Shown in pieces: positions 33,708 through 42,298 of a DNA stretch of 64,000 nt. Each line of letters begins with the position of its first letter. Within the stretch, counting starts at the first letter, position 1. A program made the translations under genes and the position numbers. The stretch lies in assembly GCA_016288655.1 (NCBI GenBank), contig JAEEKX010000016.1, forward strand, positions 55,960-119,959, read 5' to 3'. The DNA is from Bacteroidales bacterium (GTDB taxonomy: Bacteria; Bacteroidota; Bacteroidia; Bacteroidales; WCHB1-69). Under the pieces are notes generated by a model. The model did no database searches. It worked only from the letters and a program-made list of their open reading frames with translations, and was not told where the DNA came from.

Positions 33708-35362
33708 TACTTGGAGATGACGACTTTGGTACGGTGGGTGGTGCCGTTCTCGCTGATTTCCATCATATAGACGCCCGGGGTCAACGTGTTGAGGTTGAGT
33801 TGGAACTCGGGAGCCAGAGCGATGTTGCGGCTGACGACGAGGTTGCCCATCATGTCATAGACGTTGCAGAGGCCGGTGCCTTCGCCAAAGGTGCCGTTGA
33901 CGGTCATCATGCCGCTGTTCGGGTTCGGGAAGACGCTGAGCGCGTTCACGACCTGCGTGAAGTTGGTCATGCCGACGGTGTTCAGATATTCGCCCTGCAG
34001 GGTGGTGGCGCCAGTGTTGGCGGGATCGAGCCAGGGCTGCAACTTCTTGGCATTGCTGCTGTTGTTGTTGTTGGTCCAGGAGTTGGAGAGTTTGCCGTAA
34101 AGATCCCAACCGGAAGGACCGGTAGAACCTTCAGGGGTCCCGGAAACGCAACTGCTGGAGCCGGCATAGAGTTGACCCACGATGAGTTTGTCCTTGTTGA
34201 AAAGCGGGGAGCCGGAGGAACCCTGCTCAGTGGTGCCGGTGGAGTAAGCCCAGTTGGCAAGCCAGAATTTGGCATAGCCGGAGGTCGCACCGTTGTTGAT
34301 ATGCTGCGGGATGCTGAATTTCTTGATGTCACCGCCCGGATGATGGATGGCGGCACAGGAGGTCGGGTTGGTGGGTACGCTGGTGCTGCGGTCCCATCCT
34401 GACAGGTAGATGTTGAAGTTCGGGTTGATGGTGCCGGTGATCTCCACCAACATGAAGTCGGAACTGGTGTTGCCGTTGTCGCGGGCCTTGAGTTGGAAGC
34501 CGGTGGCGGTCTTCAGAATGGAGCCGTTGGTGCCGTTGCAGGTCGTGGCTTGGTACAGGAAATAGAATTTCCATGTGCCGGCTTCGTAGCAGTGGTTGGC
34601 GGAGAGCAGATACTGCTTGCCGTCGCGGGCGGTGTTGTTCACCATCGCGCCGGAGCACATATATACGTAACCGCCGGAGGTCATGGTGTAGCATACTACC
34701 GAGGTGATCTGCTCGTGCCACTGGGCATCGTAGCAGATGGCGTTCGGATGGCAGGTGCCCACGGCATTGCCCAAACCGCCCTGGACTTCGCGGATGTGGA
34801 AGAAGTCGTAATATCCCTGGGAAATCTGGTCGATGGTCAACTTGCCCTCGAAGGCGACGCCAGCCGGCTCGTAGTACTCAACCACGACATCCTCGCCGGG
34901 CAACTCCTGCGGGTAGAAGGTGCCGTCTTCCATCTTGTTCAGGTTCGTGAACTTGCCGATCACATACTCCTGATCAGGGGTATAGAGATATAATTCGGCA
35001 CCTTCGGGAATCTCGAAGACGCTGAAGTTCATGGAGGTGAAGGTCGCCTGGTCCATGTGGAAGGCAATACGCCACAAACGGCCGCCGTCGGGCAGGTAGT
35101 CCATGCGGCCCGCGTTGTCGATGCTGTAGTTGACATCCTTGGTCACGCCGATGCGCAGGGCGTGATCCTTGCCATGGATGGAGGCGTCTTCGGCCAACAA
35201 GGCCTCGGCGTCTAAGGCCTCCACCTCAATGGTGGGGACTACTTGGGAAAGGTTGGTGTTCTTGAATGTGTACGGCTCACCGCCATAACTCATCTGTGCC
35301 GATGCGTTCGTGCAGAAAGCACAAAGCACAACGACTGCAGCAATTTGTAATAAATGCTTCAT
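33707..35362 (-). CDS. Secreted trypsin-fold (lysyl-endopeptidase-like) protease with T9SS type A domain
   Basis: 551 residues with signal peptide MKHLLQIAAVVVLCAFCTNA. A pro-region (about 24-195) precedes the protease. The triad is His257 in LSANHC, Asp302 in TSSDFMLV and Ser383 in EQGSSGSPLF; paired cysteines (CYTM/CSGAM, NHC) resemble the S1-fold lysyl endopeptidase group. The C-terminal 80 residues include NALSVFPNPNSGMMTVNG, NVYDMMGNLV and LTPGVYMMEI, ending HRTKVVISK: a T9SS type A sorting domain cut by PorU. Paralog of the gene at 35381-37732. Confidence 0.9.
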   Translation of the reverse strand: MKHLLQIAAVVVLCAFCTNASAQMSYGGEPYTFKNTNLSQVVPTIEVEALDAEALLAEDASIHGKDHALRIGVTKDVNYSIDNAGRMDYLPDGGRLWRIAFHMDQATFTSMNFSVFEIPEGAELYLYTPDQEYVIGKFTNLNKMEDGTFYPQELPGEDVVVEYYEPAGVAFEGKLTIDQISQGYYDFFHIREVQGGLGNAVGTCHPNAICYDAQWHEQITSVVCYTMTSGGYVYMCSGAMVNNTARDGKQYLLSANHCYEAGTWKFYFLYQATTCNGTNGSILKTATGFQLKARDNGNTSSDFMLVEITGTINPNFNIYLSGWDRSTSVPTNPTSCAAIHHPGGDIKKFSIPQHINNGATSGYAKFWLANWAYSTGTTEQGSSGSPLFNKDKLIVGQLYAGSSSCVSGTPEGSTGPSGWDLYGKLSNSWTNNNNSSNAKKLQPWLDPANTGATTLQGEYLNTVGMTNFTQVVNALSVFPNPNSGMMTVNGTFGEGTGLCNVYDMMGNLVVSRNIALAPEFQLNLNTLTPGVYMMEISENGTTHRTKVVISK

Positions 35363-35380
35363 CTTCTTTTTTGTTTTTTG

Positions 35381-37732
35381 TTATTTAATGAGTGATACTT
35401 TCTTGGTGATATTCTTATTATCTGATTGAATCGCAATGATATACAATCCAGAAGAAAGGTTCGAGAGGTTCAGAACGACTTGGTCGCCGTGGGGTTGCTG
35501 CTCCACTTGCAGGAGACGGCCGTTCATGTCGAAAACACGGATGACGGAGTTCCCGATCGCGCCGTTCTCAAGGCGGACAGTCACCATGCCGGTCGTCGGG
35601 TTGGGGAAGATGACGGCATCCTCATCGCTCCACTCCTCAATGTCGGTGGCGTCCGGGTTATCGCACAATTGCGGGAAGAGGGCGTGCGTGAGTGAAATGC
35701 CCCACGATGTCGAATCGGAGTAGGGGGTCCAGGTGGAGTCGCTGTTCATTTCCCAGCCCGTGTTGGCTGCCTGATTGCCGCTGTTGGTCACTAATGAGAA
35801 AGTCCCGGTGGCGGGAACTGTAAAGCCGGCGAAGAAACTGCCGTTCACTGTGATGGAACTGTTGAAACGGCACACATAACGGCGTTGCAACTGCGAGATG
35901 GATGTGGGCATCAGCGGGTCGTTGTGGATGACGCTCTCGCTGGCGATGGTGCTCAATGAAACGGTCTTGCTGCCCAGCAGGGCGCCCGGACGTCCGTTGT
36001 CGTCGGCCCATACGCAGAAGGTGACGTTGCCGTTGCCGCTGATGGGACCGATGTTCATCGACATGTTGACAAGGTACTCCTCGGTGCTGTCCTTGGCGAA
36101 GTAGTCGGCCTTGGCGATGTCGCCGTAGGTGTTGGTGCCTGCGAGGTAGCCGTCGTCGGGCGTGCGATAAAGCGTCAGCGTGCCGGCCAGCGGATAGTGC
36201 AGACGGTGGCAGTCGGAGACAACACCGGGATTGTCGGGCTCATCCGGCTCGTCGGGGTCATCTGGATTATCGGGATCGTCGGGATCGTCAGGATCAACCG
36301 GCGGAGTGTCCGGATTGTTGGGGTCGAAGTAAGGACAGGTGTTGCTGCCCGTGTTGTTCGGGTCAAGCCACGGTTTCAACTGCTGGTTGTCGTTGCTGCC
36401 GTTCTGATCCCAGTGATATGACATCTTGCCGTAGTAGTCGTTGTGTGGGTTGGCGCAGGTAGCCGCTCCGCCAGTGAGCGTGCCGACCACGTAGCCGTTC
36501 TGGTCGAACAGCGCGGAGCCGGAGGAGCCGCCCTCGGTGACGCCCTGGTTGGTCTGGGTCTGACGCCAGTCGGTGATGCGCCAGTGGGCGTTGGAGGCGC
36601 AGCCGGAGTAACTGCCCGTGGTGATGGTGGTGGAAGAGGATATCTTCTTCACGTCGCCCGCAGGATGGTGGATGCCAGTGGCCGTGGTCGCCGCCGTATT
36701 GTCGCGACGCCAGCCGGCGTAGATCGGATTCCAGGAGTTGTCGGGCGCCTGGTTCATCTGCAACAGGAAGAAGTCGGAACCGCCGTTGATGGAGCCGGCG
36801 GCGATCTTCGTGCAACCGGTGCGGTTGTTCGAGGCGGCCTGCGTAGTGCCCGTACAACCAGTGTATTCCAAGTTGAAGTAGAACCTCCACTGGTTGAAGT
36901 TCGCCGCGGTGGCATTCGGACCACAGTGGTTGGCGGTCAGGATGTACGGCGTGCCGTCGTTGGTCAGGTTGTTGATGAGCGTGCCGCTGCACCATCCGCC
37001 CGAGTTGCCCTCCACGACGTAAATGCGCACGACGGACCGCTTGTGGATCTGCCAGTTGTCGCCTTCCGGACAGTTGATGTTCACCTCGCAGGAACCGCTG
37101 TCGCCGATGTCCTTCGCGTGCTGCAAATCATCCACGCCACGGAAGATGTACGACACTTGCGAGATGTGGATGTCGGGGACGATGTACTCGCTGTTCAGAA
37201 TGGCTTTCTTCTCGCCCGGCGTCAGCAAGGCGGGAGCCACATACTCGATAATCAATTTGTCACCCAAAATCATGCCGATGGAATACCCCTTGTCATCGGT
37301 GTTGTCCATCTCGTCGTATCCACCTAACAGTTGCGTGTGGTTCTCGTCATAGACGTAGAGCCGGCCGCCGACGGGCAGGTTGAAACGGTCGAAGTGCAGA
37401 GACAGCGCCTTCGCACCGGTACTGGTGATGACACAACGCCAGATCATCTCGCCGCTCTCCAACTCTTCCCAAGTGCCGGCATTCAGCGTGGAGATGTCCA
37501 CATCCTTCAACTGTGCGATCACGTACATGCCGCTCTTGTCGGAAGTGCCGACCGCGTTGGCGATGAAGTCCGCGTCCGCGGGAGCCACCTGCATCTCATC
37601 TGCACTGGTGAATATCAACGCACTGTTGTAACTCGGAGGAACAGTCCCCTCCAAATGCTGCCCGTATGCCGCGGAAACGCTTGCAAAAAGGAGGATGACT
37701 ATTAAACAAAACAAGGTATAATAACGTTTCAT
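35381..37732 (-). CDS. Secreted trypsin-fold protease with Asp-Pro linker and T9SS type A domain
   Basis: 783 residues, signal peptide about 1-24. Pro-region to about 225. Triad His269 in LTANHC, Asp320 in GGSDFFLL and Ser404 in EGGSSGSALF. A flexible linker at about 471-505 is built of DPDDPDDPDNP-type repeats. It separates the protease from a beta-sandwich (510-680) and the T9SS type A domain (AVIFPNPTTGMVTV, RVFDMNGRLL, LSSGLYIIAI, ending ITKKVSLIK). It lies 18 bp before the shorter paralog, same strand; with wbqC the three may form one transcript from the box at 37765. Confidence 0.9.
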   Translation of the reverse strand: MKRYYTLFCLIVILLFASVSAAYGQHLEGTVPPSYNSALIFTSADEMQVAPADADFIANAVGTSDKSGMYVIAQLKDVDISTLNAGTWEELESGEMIWRCVITSTGAKALSLHFDRFNLPVGGRLYVYDENHTQLLGGYDEMDNTDDKGYSIGMILGDKLIIEYVAPALLTPGEKKAILNSEYIVPDIHISQVSYIFRGVDDLQHAKDIGDSGSCEVNINCPEGDNWQIHKRSVVRIYVVEGNSGGWCSGTLINNLTNDGTPYILTANHCGPNATAANFNQWRFYFNLEYTGCTGTTQAASNNRTGCTKIAAGSINGGSDFFLLQMNQAPDNSWNPIYAGWRRDNTAATTATGIHHPAGDVKKISSSTTITTGSYSGCASNAHWRITDWRQTQTNQGVTEGGSSGSALFDQNGYVVGTLTGGAATCANPHNDYYGKMSYHWDQNGSNDNQQLKPWLDPNNTGSNTCPYFDPNNPDTPPVDPDDPDDPDNPDDPDEPDEPDNPGVVSDCHRLHYPLAGTLTLYRTPDDGYLAGTNTYGDIAKADYFAKDSTEEYLVNMSMNIGPISGNGNVTFCVWADDNGRPGALLGSKTVSLSTIASESVIHNDPLMPTSISQLQRRYVCRFNSSITVNGSFFAGFTVPATGTFSLVTNSGNQAANTGWEMNSDSTWTPYSDSTSWGISLTHALFPQLCDNPDATDIEEWSDEDAVIFPNPTTGMVTVRLENGAIGNSVIRVFDMNGRLLQVEQQPHGDQVVLNLSNLSSGLYIIAIQSDNKNITKKVSLIK

Positions 37733-37764
37733 ATTGAAAATTTGGGTAAGAAAAATTATGCACG

Positions 37765-37772
37765 CAAAAATA
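37765..37772 (-). promoter_or_regulatory. Promoter -7 element TATTTTTG for the protease pair
   Basis: The minus strand reads TATTTTTGCG 33 nt before the start at 37732. Confidence 0.55.
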
Positions 37773-37813
37773 GAAATTTTTTTTGAAAAAATATATCGTC
37801 AATCTTCATTTTT

Positions 37814-37848
37814 TTTGTCATAAATTTTGAGATAAAATCGTACTTTTG
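37814..37848 (+). promoter_or_regulatory. Promoter (TTTG-N23-TACTTTTG) for rsfS-ftsH-LUD-cdsA
   Basis: -7 TACTTTTGCA at 37841-37848; TTTG at 37814-37817 is a slightly far -33 candidate. Confidence 0.5.
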
Positions 37849-37872
37849 CAAACTGAATCTAAATTAGGATGA

Positions 37873-38253
37873 ATGGGTAAAATCAAAGTAGCAACCAAGA
37901 AGGATAATCTTTTTCAAGGCGACCTGAGTGAACTGGTCGTCCAGGCCTTGCTGGAAAAGAAAGGAGAGGACATCGCCATCATCGATCTGACGAAGATCAA
38001 CCATGTCTATTTCGACAAGTTCATCGTCTGTACGGGCACCTCCAAAACTCATGTCGAGACGCTCTGCGACTACGTGCAGGAAGTGACCAAGCGCGAGGCC
38101 GGCGTGCTTCCCGCCTTCGTCGAGGGAATCACCAACGGCGAGTGGGTCCTGCTCGACTATTTCGACATCATCGTCCACATCTTCCAACCCGAAGCCCGCG
38201 AATTCTACCAGTTGGAGAAACTGTGGAGCGACGCCGATATCAAACATTTGTAA
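37873..38253 (+). CDS. rsfS: Ribosome silencing factor RsfS
   Basis: 126 residues. RsfS binds uL14 and blocks 50S-30S joining in slow growth. Conserved segments: QALLEKKGEDIAIIDLTKI, YFDKFIVCTGTSKTHVETL and EWVLLDYFDIIVHIFQPEAREFYQLEKLW. A three-codon frame (ATG AAT GGG TAA at 37869-37880) overlaps the start out of frame. First gene of the rsfS-ftsH-LUD-cdsA run, an order seen in many Bacteroidota. Confidence 0.95.
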   Translation: MGKIKVATKKDNLFQGDLSELVVQALLEKKGEDIAIIDLTKINHVYFDKFIVCTGTSKTHVETLCDYVQEVTKREAGVLPAFVEGITNGEWVLLDYFDIIVHIFQPEAREFYQLEKLWSDADIKHL

Positions 38254-38271
38254 ACCACATAGCTTATACGA

Positions 38272-40368
38272 ATGGATCCCCAAAATAAACCACAGAGACC
38301 TGACGGCAACCCGAGAAAGTTCAAGTTCAACTTCACTTGGATATATATGATCATTGCCGTCGGACTGCTGGCCTTTTACTTTTTAGGACGAGAAGATGCC
38401 CCCCGCGTCCGCGAAATCGACAACCAGCAATTCAATAACTTGGTCGTCCAGAAAGATGTCGATAAGGTGCTTTATGTGAAAAAGGACGAAAAGGTCTATG
38501 TCTTTCTCAAAAAGGAGAGCATAGATAAGAAGTCCGACTATTCCGACTTCCGCAAGTCGTTGGATGGCCCGCACTTCTTCCTTGCCGAAAGCGACCTGCC
38601 TTCTTTCAAAGAAGAATTGGATAAGACGATTGACCGTGAGATCGCTCGCCGCGCCAACGACTCCTTGCAACAGCGGATGAAGGAACTCCCCGACACCGCC
38701 GCGACACGTCTGTCCAACTTGCCACTCGAAATGGATCTGCTGAAGGAGCAGTTCCGTGAGGAGTACGAGATCCCCATCGGGCAGGACACTTCGAAGGCCT
38801 GGGGTTCAGAGTTGCTTATGTGGCTCTTTCCGCTGCTCATGCTTGTCTTTTTCATTGTCTTCTTCAGCCGTGCCATGCGCGGCGGTGGGGGAGGTGGTGT
38901 GTTCAACATCGGCAAGTCGAAGGCGCAGGTGTATGACGGCAAGACCACCCAGAGCGTCTCCTTCAAGGATGTCGCCGGACTGGAAGGCGCCAAGGAGGAG
39001 ATCGAGGAGATTGTCGATTTTCTGAAACATCCGAAGAGATATACGGTTTTGGGCGGCAAGATTCCAAAAGGTGCGCTGTTGGTCGGCCCTCCCGGCACCG
39101 GCAAGACCCTTCTCGCCAAGGCCGTCGCCGGCGAGGCCAAGGTTCCCTTCTTCTCACTCTCCGGCTCCGATTTCGTGGAGATGTTCGTCGGCGTGGGCGC
39201 CTCCCGCGTGCGCGACCTCTTCAAGACCGCCAAGGAGAAGGCACCCTGTATCATCTTCATCGATGAAATCGACGCCATCGGACGCGCCCGCGGCCGCAAC
39301 GCCATCAGCGGCGCCAACGACGAGCGCGAGAACACCCTCAACCAACTGCTCACGGAGATGGACGGCTTCTCCACCAACGCCGGCGTCATCATCCTCGCCG
39401 CCACCAACCGCGCCGACATCCTCGACCGCGCCCTCCTGCGCGCCGGCCGCTTCGACCGCCAGATCCATATCGAACTGCCCAACCTCAACGAACGCAAGGG
39501 CATCTTCGAAGTCCACGTGCGCAAACTGAAACTCGCCGCCGACGTCGATCTCGAATTCTTCGCCAAACAGACCCCCGGCTTCTCTGGCGCCGACATCGCC
39601 AACGTCTGCAATGAAGCCGCCCTCGTCGCCGCCCGCAAGGACAAGAAGGCCATCGACAAGGCCGACTTCCTCTCCGCCATCGACCGCATCATCGGCGGAC
39701 TCGAGAAACGCAGCAGCATCATCTCGCCGGAGGAGAAGCGCGTCATCGCCTTCCACGAGTCCGGCCACGCCTCCGTGAGCTGGCTCCTCGAGCATGCCTC
39801 CCCGTTGGTGAAGGTCACCATCGTGCCGCGCGGTAAAGCCCTCGGCGCGGCCTGGTATCTCCCCGAAGAGCGACAAATCACCACCTACGAGCAGATGTTC
39901 GATGAACTATGCGCCCTCGTCGGTGGCCGCGCCGCCGAAGAGGTCACCTTCGGACAGGTCTCCACCGGCGCCCTCAACGACCTTGAGCGCGTCACCAAGA
40001 TGGCCTATGCCATGGTCGCCTACTACGGACTCAACAAGACCATCGGCAACCTCAGTTACTACGACTCCACCGGCCAGCAGGAGTACGCCTTCCAACGTCC
40101 CTACAGCGAAAAGACCGCCGAGGAGATCGACCGCCAGGTGCGCGAACTTGTCGAATCCGCCTACGCCAAGGCCAAGGAGATCCTCACGGAAAACCAAGAC
40201 AAACTCAACACGCTCGCTCATCTGCTCATTGAACGGGAGGTCATCTTCTCCGAAGATCTGGAGAAAATCTACGGCAAACGCCGCGGTCATCAGCCCGAGA
40301 GCATTGCCGAAGTCATTGAAGAAAACGATTCCAAACCAGAAAATCCTGAACAAGATGCCAGAGAATAG
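38272..40368 (+). CDS. ftsH: ATP-dependent zinc metalloprotease FtsH
   Basis: Membrane-bound AAA+ protease that degrades misfolded membrane proteins and regulators. 698 residues: first helix about 23-42 ([16 protein letters not shown]), periplasmic domain, second helix near 180-200. Walker A about 271-279 (VGPPGTGKT), Walker [15 protein letters not shown] region [20 protein letters not shown]. The zinc site His-Glu-Ser-Gly-His is near 494-498 in [11 protein letters not shown]. It starts 18 bp after rsfS and overlaps the next gene by 14 bp. Confidence 0.97.
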   Translation: MDPQNKPQRPDGNPRKFKFNFTWIYMIIAVGLLAFYFLGREDAPRVREIDNQQFNNLVVQKDVDKVLYVKKDEKVYVFLKKESIDKKSDYSDFRKSLDGPHFFLAESDLPSFKEELDKTIDREIARRANDSLQQRMKELPDTAATRLSNLPLEMDLLKEQFREEYEIPIGQDTSKAWGSELLMWLFPLLMLVFFIVFFSRAMRGGGGGGVFNIGKSKAQVYDGKTTQSVSFKDVAGLEGAKEEIEEIVDFLKHPKRYTVLGGKIPKGALLVGPPGTGKTLLAKAVAGEAKVPFFSLSGSDFVEMFVGVGASRVRDLFKTAKEKAPCIIFIDEIDAIGRARGRNAISGANDERENTLNQLLTEMDGFSTNAGVIILAATNRADILDRALLRAGRFDRQIHIELPNLNERKGIFEVHVRKLKLAADVDLEFFAKQTPGFSGADIANVCNEAALVAARKDKKAIDKADFLSAIDRIIGGLEKRSSIISPEEKRVIAFHESGHASVSWLLEHASPLVKVTIVPRGKALGAAWYLPEERQITTYEQMFDELCALVGGRAAEEVTFGQVSTGALNDLERVTKMAYAMVAYYGLNKTIGNLSYYDSTGQQEYAFQRPYSEKTAEEIDRQVRELVESAYAKAKEILTENQDKLNTLAHLLIEREVIFSEDLEKIYGKRRGHQPESIAEVIEENDSKPENPEQDARE

Positions 40369-41062
40369 TCCCTACAGCGGGATGGAGAATTCCAGAAACA
40401 CCATCTGCCAATCCATCCGCAATGCCCTCGCCACCCGGGTCCCGCCGGTCAACTGCAGCCGCACGACCAGTCCGTTCATCTCGATCGCCAACCCCGTCGA
40501 TGAGTTCAAGAAGCAGTTTGAAGCCAACGGCGGCGCCCTCCGTGTCTTCGAGATGGACACCTCCCGTATGCAGGACCGCGACTATGCCGCCCATCAGCAG
40601 CAGGAACTCTACAAGTACCTGAAGTATGAACTTGAGATGCGCCGCTGCGCGACTGTCCTCAACACCTCGCCGCAACTGACTCAGGTGCTTGAGAACTTCG
40701 GCATCAAGACTACGGGCATTCTTCAAGCCGCCACCTCCGCCGATGCCGTCATCGTCTATTCCCAGTTCCTCATCGCCCGCTCCGGCGGCATTGTGGTCTC
40801 CCAACGCGACGGACTGATGGTCTATCCCTCCATCAAAGGACTCGCCAAACATATCATTGTCCTCTCCTCCTCCCGCAATGTACTCCCCGATCTCAACGAC
40901 CTCTGCAACGCCACCGTCATCACCTCCAAGGAGAAGAACCGCGCGGAGGAGTACGACTTCGACTTCGACATGGCCGAAATCATCCACCCCACACAGGTGG
41001 AAGACGAGGCCGTCTCCGCCAACTCCCCTAAGATCACGTTGTTGCTTGTCGAGGAACGCTAA
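40355..41062 (+). CDS. LUD-domain (LutC/YkgG-like) protein
   Basis: 235 residues starting [16 protein letters not shown] inside the ftsH 3' end. The LUD family pattern is visible: a conserved central FGIKTTGILQAATSADAVIVYSQFLIARSGGIVV, where the T-x-A-D-x-x-I-x-x-(T/S)-G(S/G) segment is characteristic. In lactate-utilisation operons LutC works with iron-sulfur partners, but here no lutA or lutB is adjacent. In this operon it is a solo LUD protein of unknown role. Confidence 0.82.
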   Translation: MPENSPYSGMENSRNTICQSIRNALATRVPPVNCSRTTSPFISIANPVDEFKKQFEANGGALRVFEMDTSRMQDRDYAAHQQQELYKYLKYELEMRRCATVLNTSPQLTQVLENFGIKTTGILQAATSADAVIVYSQFLIARSGGIVVSQRDGLMVYPSIKGLAKHIIVLSSSRNVLPDLNDLCNATVITSKEKNRAEEYDFDFDMAEIIHPTQVEDEAVSANSPKITLLLVEER

Positions 41063-41089
41063 CGCTCGCCTATACCTATTTTATATATT

Positions 41090-41932
41090 GTGAAAACACT
41101 GGCCATCCGTACCCTTACTGGCATCCTTTTTGTAGCCGCCGTCGTGGGCTCGCTGCTGTTGTACGACTCCACCCCGCAATTCTTCTATTTGCTCTTCCTG
41201 TTATTTTCTGTAATAGGAAGTTATGAGTTGATCCGGATGTCCGAAAACCGAGGCCATCGCCCCAACATGCCGATCGCTATCCTGCTTGCGGTCATCCCCT
41301 TCTCCGGACTTGCCCTTTCCTCATTTTTCAGCGGTTTCATTTTGTCGTTTTTCCTGATAATTGCCATGTTCCTGCTTTCCACGGTCCACTTGGTGATCGA
41401 GTTGTTCCGCGGGGTGCGGGGGACATTGTCCAATGTCGCCATCACATACCTGCCCGTATTCTATGTGGGGGTGCCTTTCAGTTTGCTTTACACCTGGCTG
41501 TCCGTCGGCGCAGCCAACGTGGTCATCGCCCTGTTCATCATCCTCTGGACGAACGACACGCTCGCCTATTGCGTGGGATCGCTCTTGGGCAAGCACAAGT
41601 TGTGTGAGAAGATCTCTCCCAAGAAGAGCGTCGAAGGGTTCGTCGGTGCGCTGGTGCTGACCGTCGGCGCTTCCGTCATCTTCCAGTGGATTCCCTATTT
41701 TGAGAGCGACATGCTCAATACCCCTTGGCGTTGGGTCGGGTTCGGGCTTGTGGTCGTACTCTTCGGCACCTTCGGCGACTTGATCGAGTCGAAGTTCAAA
41801 CGCAGTTGCGGCGTGAAGGACTCGGGACGCTTCCTTCCCGGACATGGCGGTGTGCTCGACCGCTTCGACTCCGCCCTGCTCGCCATTCCTATGGCTTTCA
41901 TTTATTTCGTGCTCCTGGAATTTTTGGACTAA
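41090..41932 (+). CDS. cdsA: Phosphatidate cytidylyltransferase
   Basis: CdsA makes CDP-diacylglycerol for phospholipid synthesis at the inner membrane. 280 residues with about eight hydrophobic helices. The signature FKRSCGVKDSGRFLPGHGGVLDRFDS is preceded by KISPKKSVEGFVGAL, both diagnostic. The start is GTG (GTGAAAACACTGG); no in-frame ATG lies nearby. Last gene of the rsfS operon, 27 bp after the LUD gene. Confidence 0.94.
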   Translation: MKTLAIRTLTGILFVAAVVGSLLLYDSTPQFFYLLFLLFSVIGSYELIRMSENRGHRPNMPIAILLAVIPFSGLALSSFFSGFILSFFLIIAMFLLSTVHLVIELFRGVRGTLSNVAITYLPVFYVGVPFSLLYTWLSVGAANVVIALFIILWTNDTLAYCVGSLLGKHKLCEKISPKKSVEGFVGALVLTVGASVIFQWIPYFESDMLNTPWRWVGFGLVVVLFGTFGDLIESKFKRSCGVKDSGRFLPGHGGVLDRFDSALLAIPMAFIYFVLLEFLD

Positions 41933-42298
41933 ACTCCCGGCTTTTTTCCTTATCTAACCCACCTGCGACGCGTTTCAACCACACCGCGCCGCCTTTTGTG
42001 TTTATGCTGAAGGAAAATACTTTTTTTCCACTTCAAATGGTTAGGAAAATCAACGGAGACGGGCGTTTTTCATCCGTTTCTTCCTCATTTATAATCAATA
42101 ACGAAAAATAAACGAACAACAAAAAATATTGGCTGAAAAAAAAAGTGCTAACAAAAAATAAAAATGAACGTATGTAAGAAAAATGTTGTATTTTTGCAGA
42201 ATTGGAAATAGAAAGATAAATTTGAAAATAAAAATTGTAACTTATTGATACAAAGCACACAAAAAGAAATAAAGAATAAAAATATAAATTTCTACATT
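41933..42298. other. AT-rich gap between cdsA and the giant adhesin gene
   Basis: 366 bp. The only signal I can support is the TATTTTTG box at 42189-42196. There is a weak inverted repeat AACGGA/TCCGTT (42052-42057 and 42073-42078). No clear terminator for cdsA and no gene with credible start or family signal was found. Confidence 0.6.
42189..42196 (+). promoter_or_regulatory. Promoter -7 element TATTTTTG for the giant adhesin
   Basis: TATTTTTGCA with a 100-nt AT-rich leader before the ATG at 42299. Confidence 0.55.

Noticed and set aside
42004..42111. Short open frame after cdsA (begins MLKENTFFPL)
   Set aside because: No coupling, promoter or recognisable sequence; looks like AT-rich intergenic DNA.
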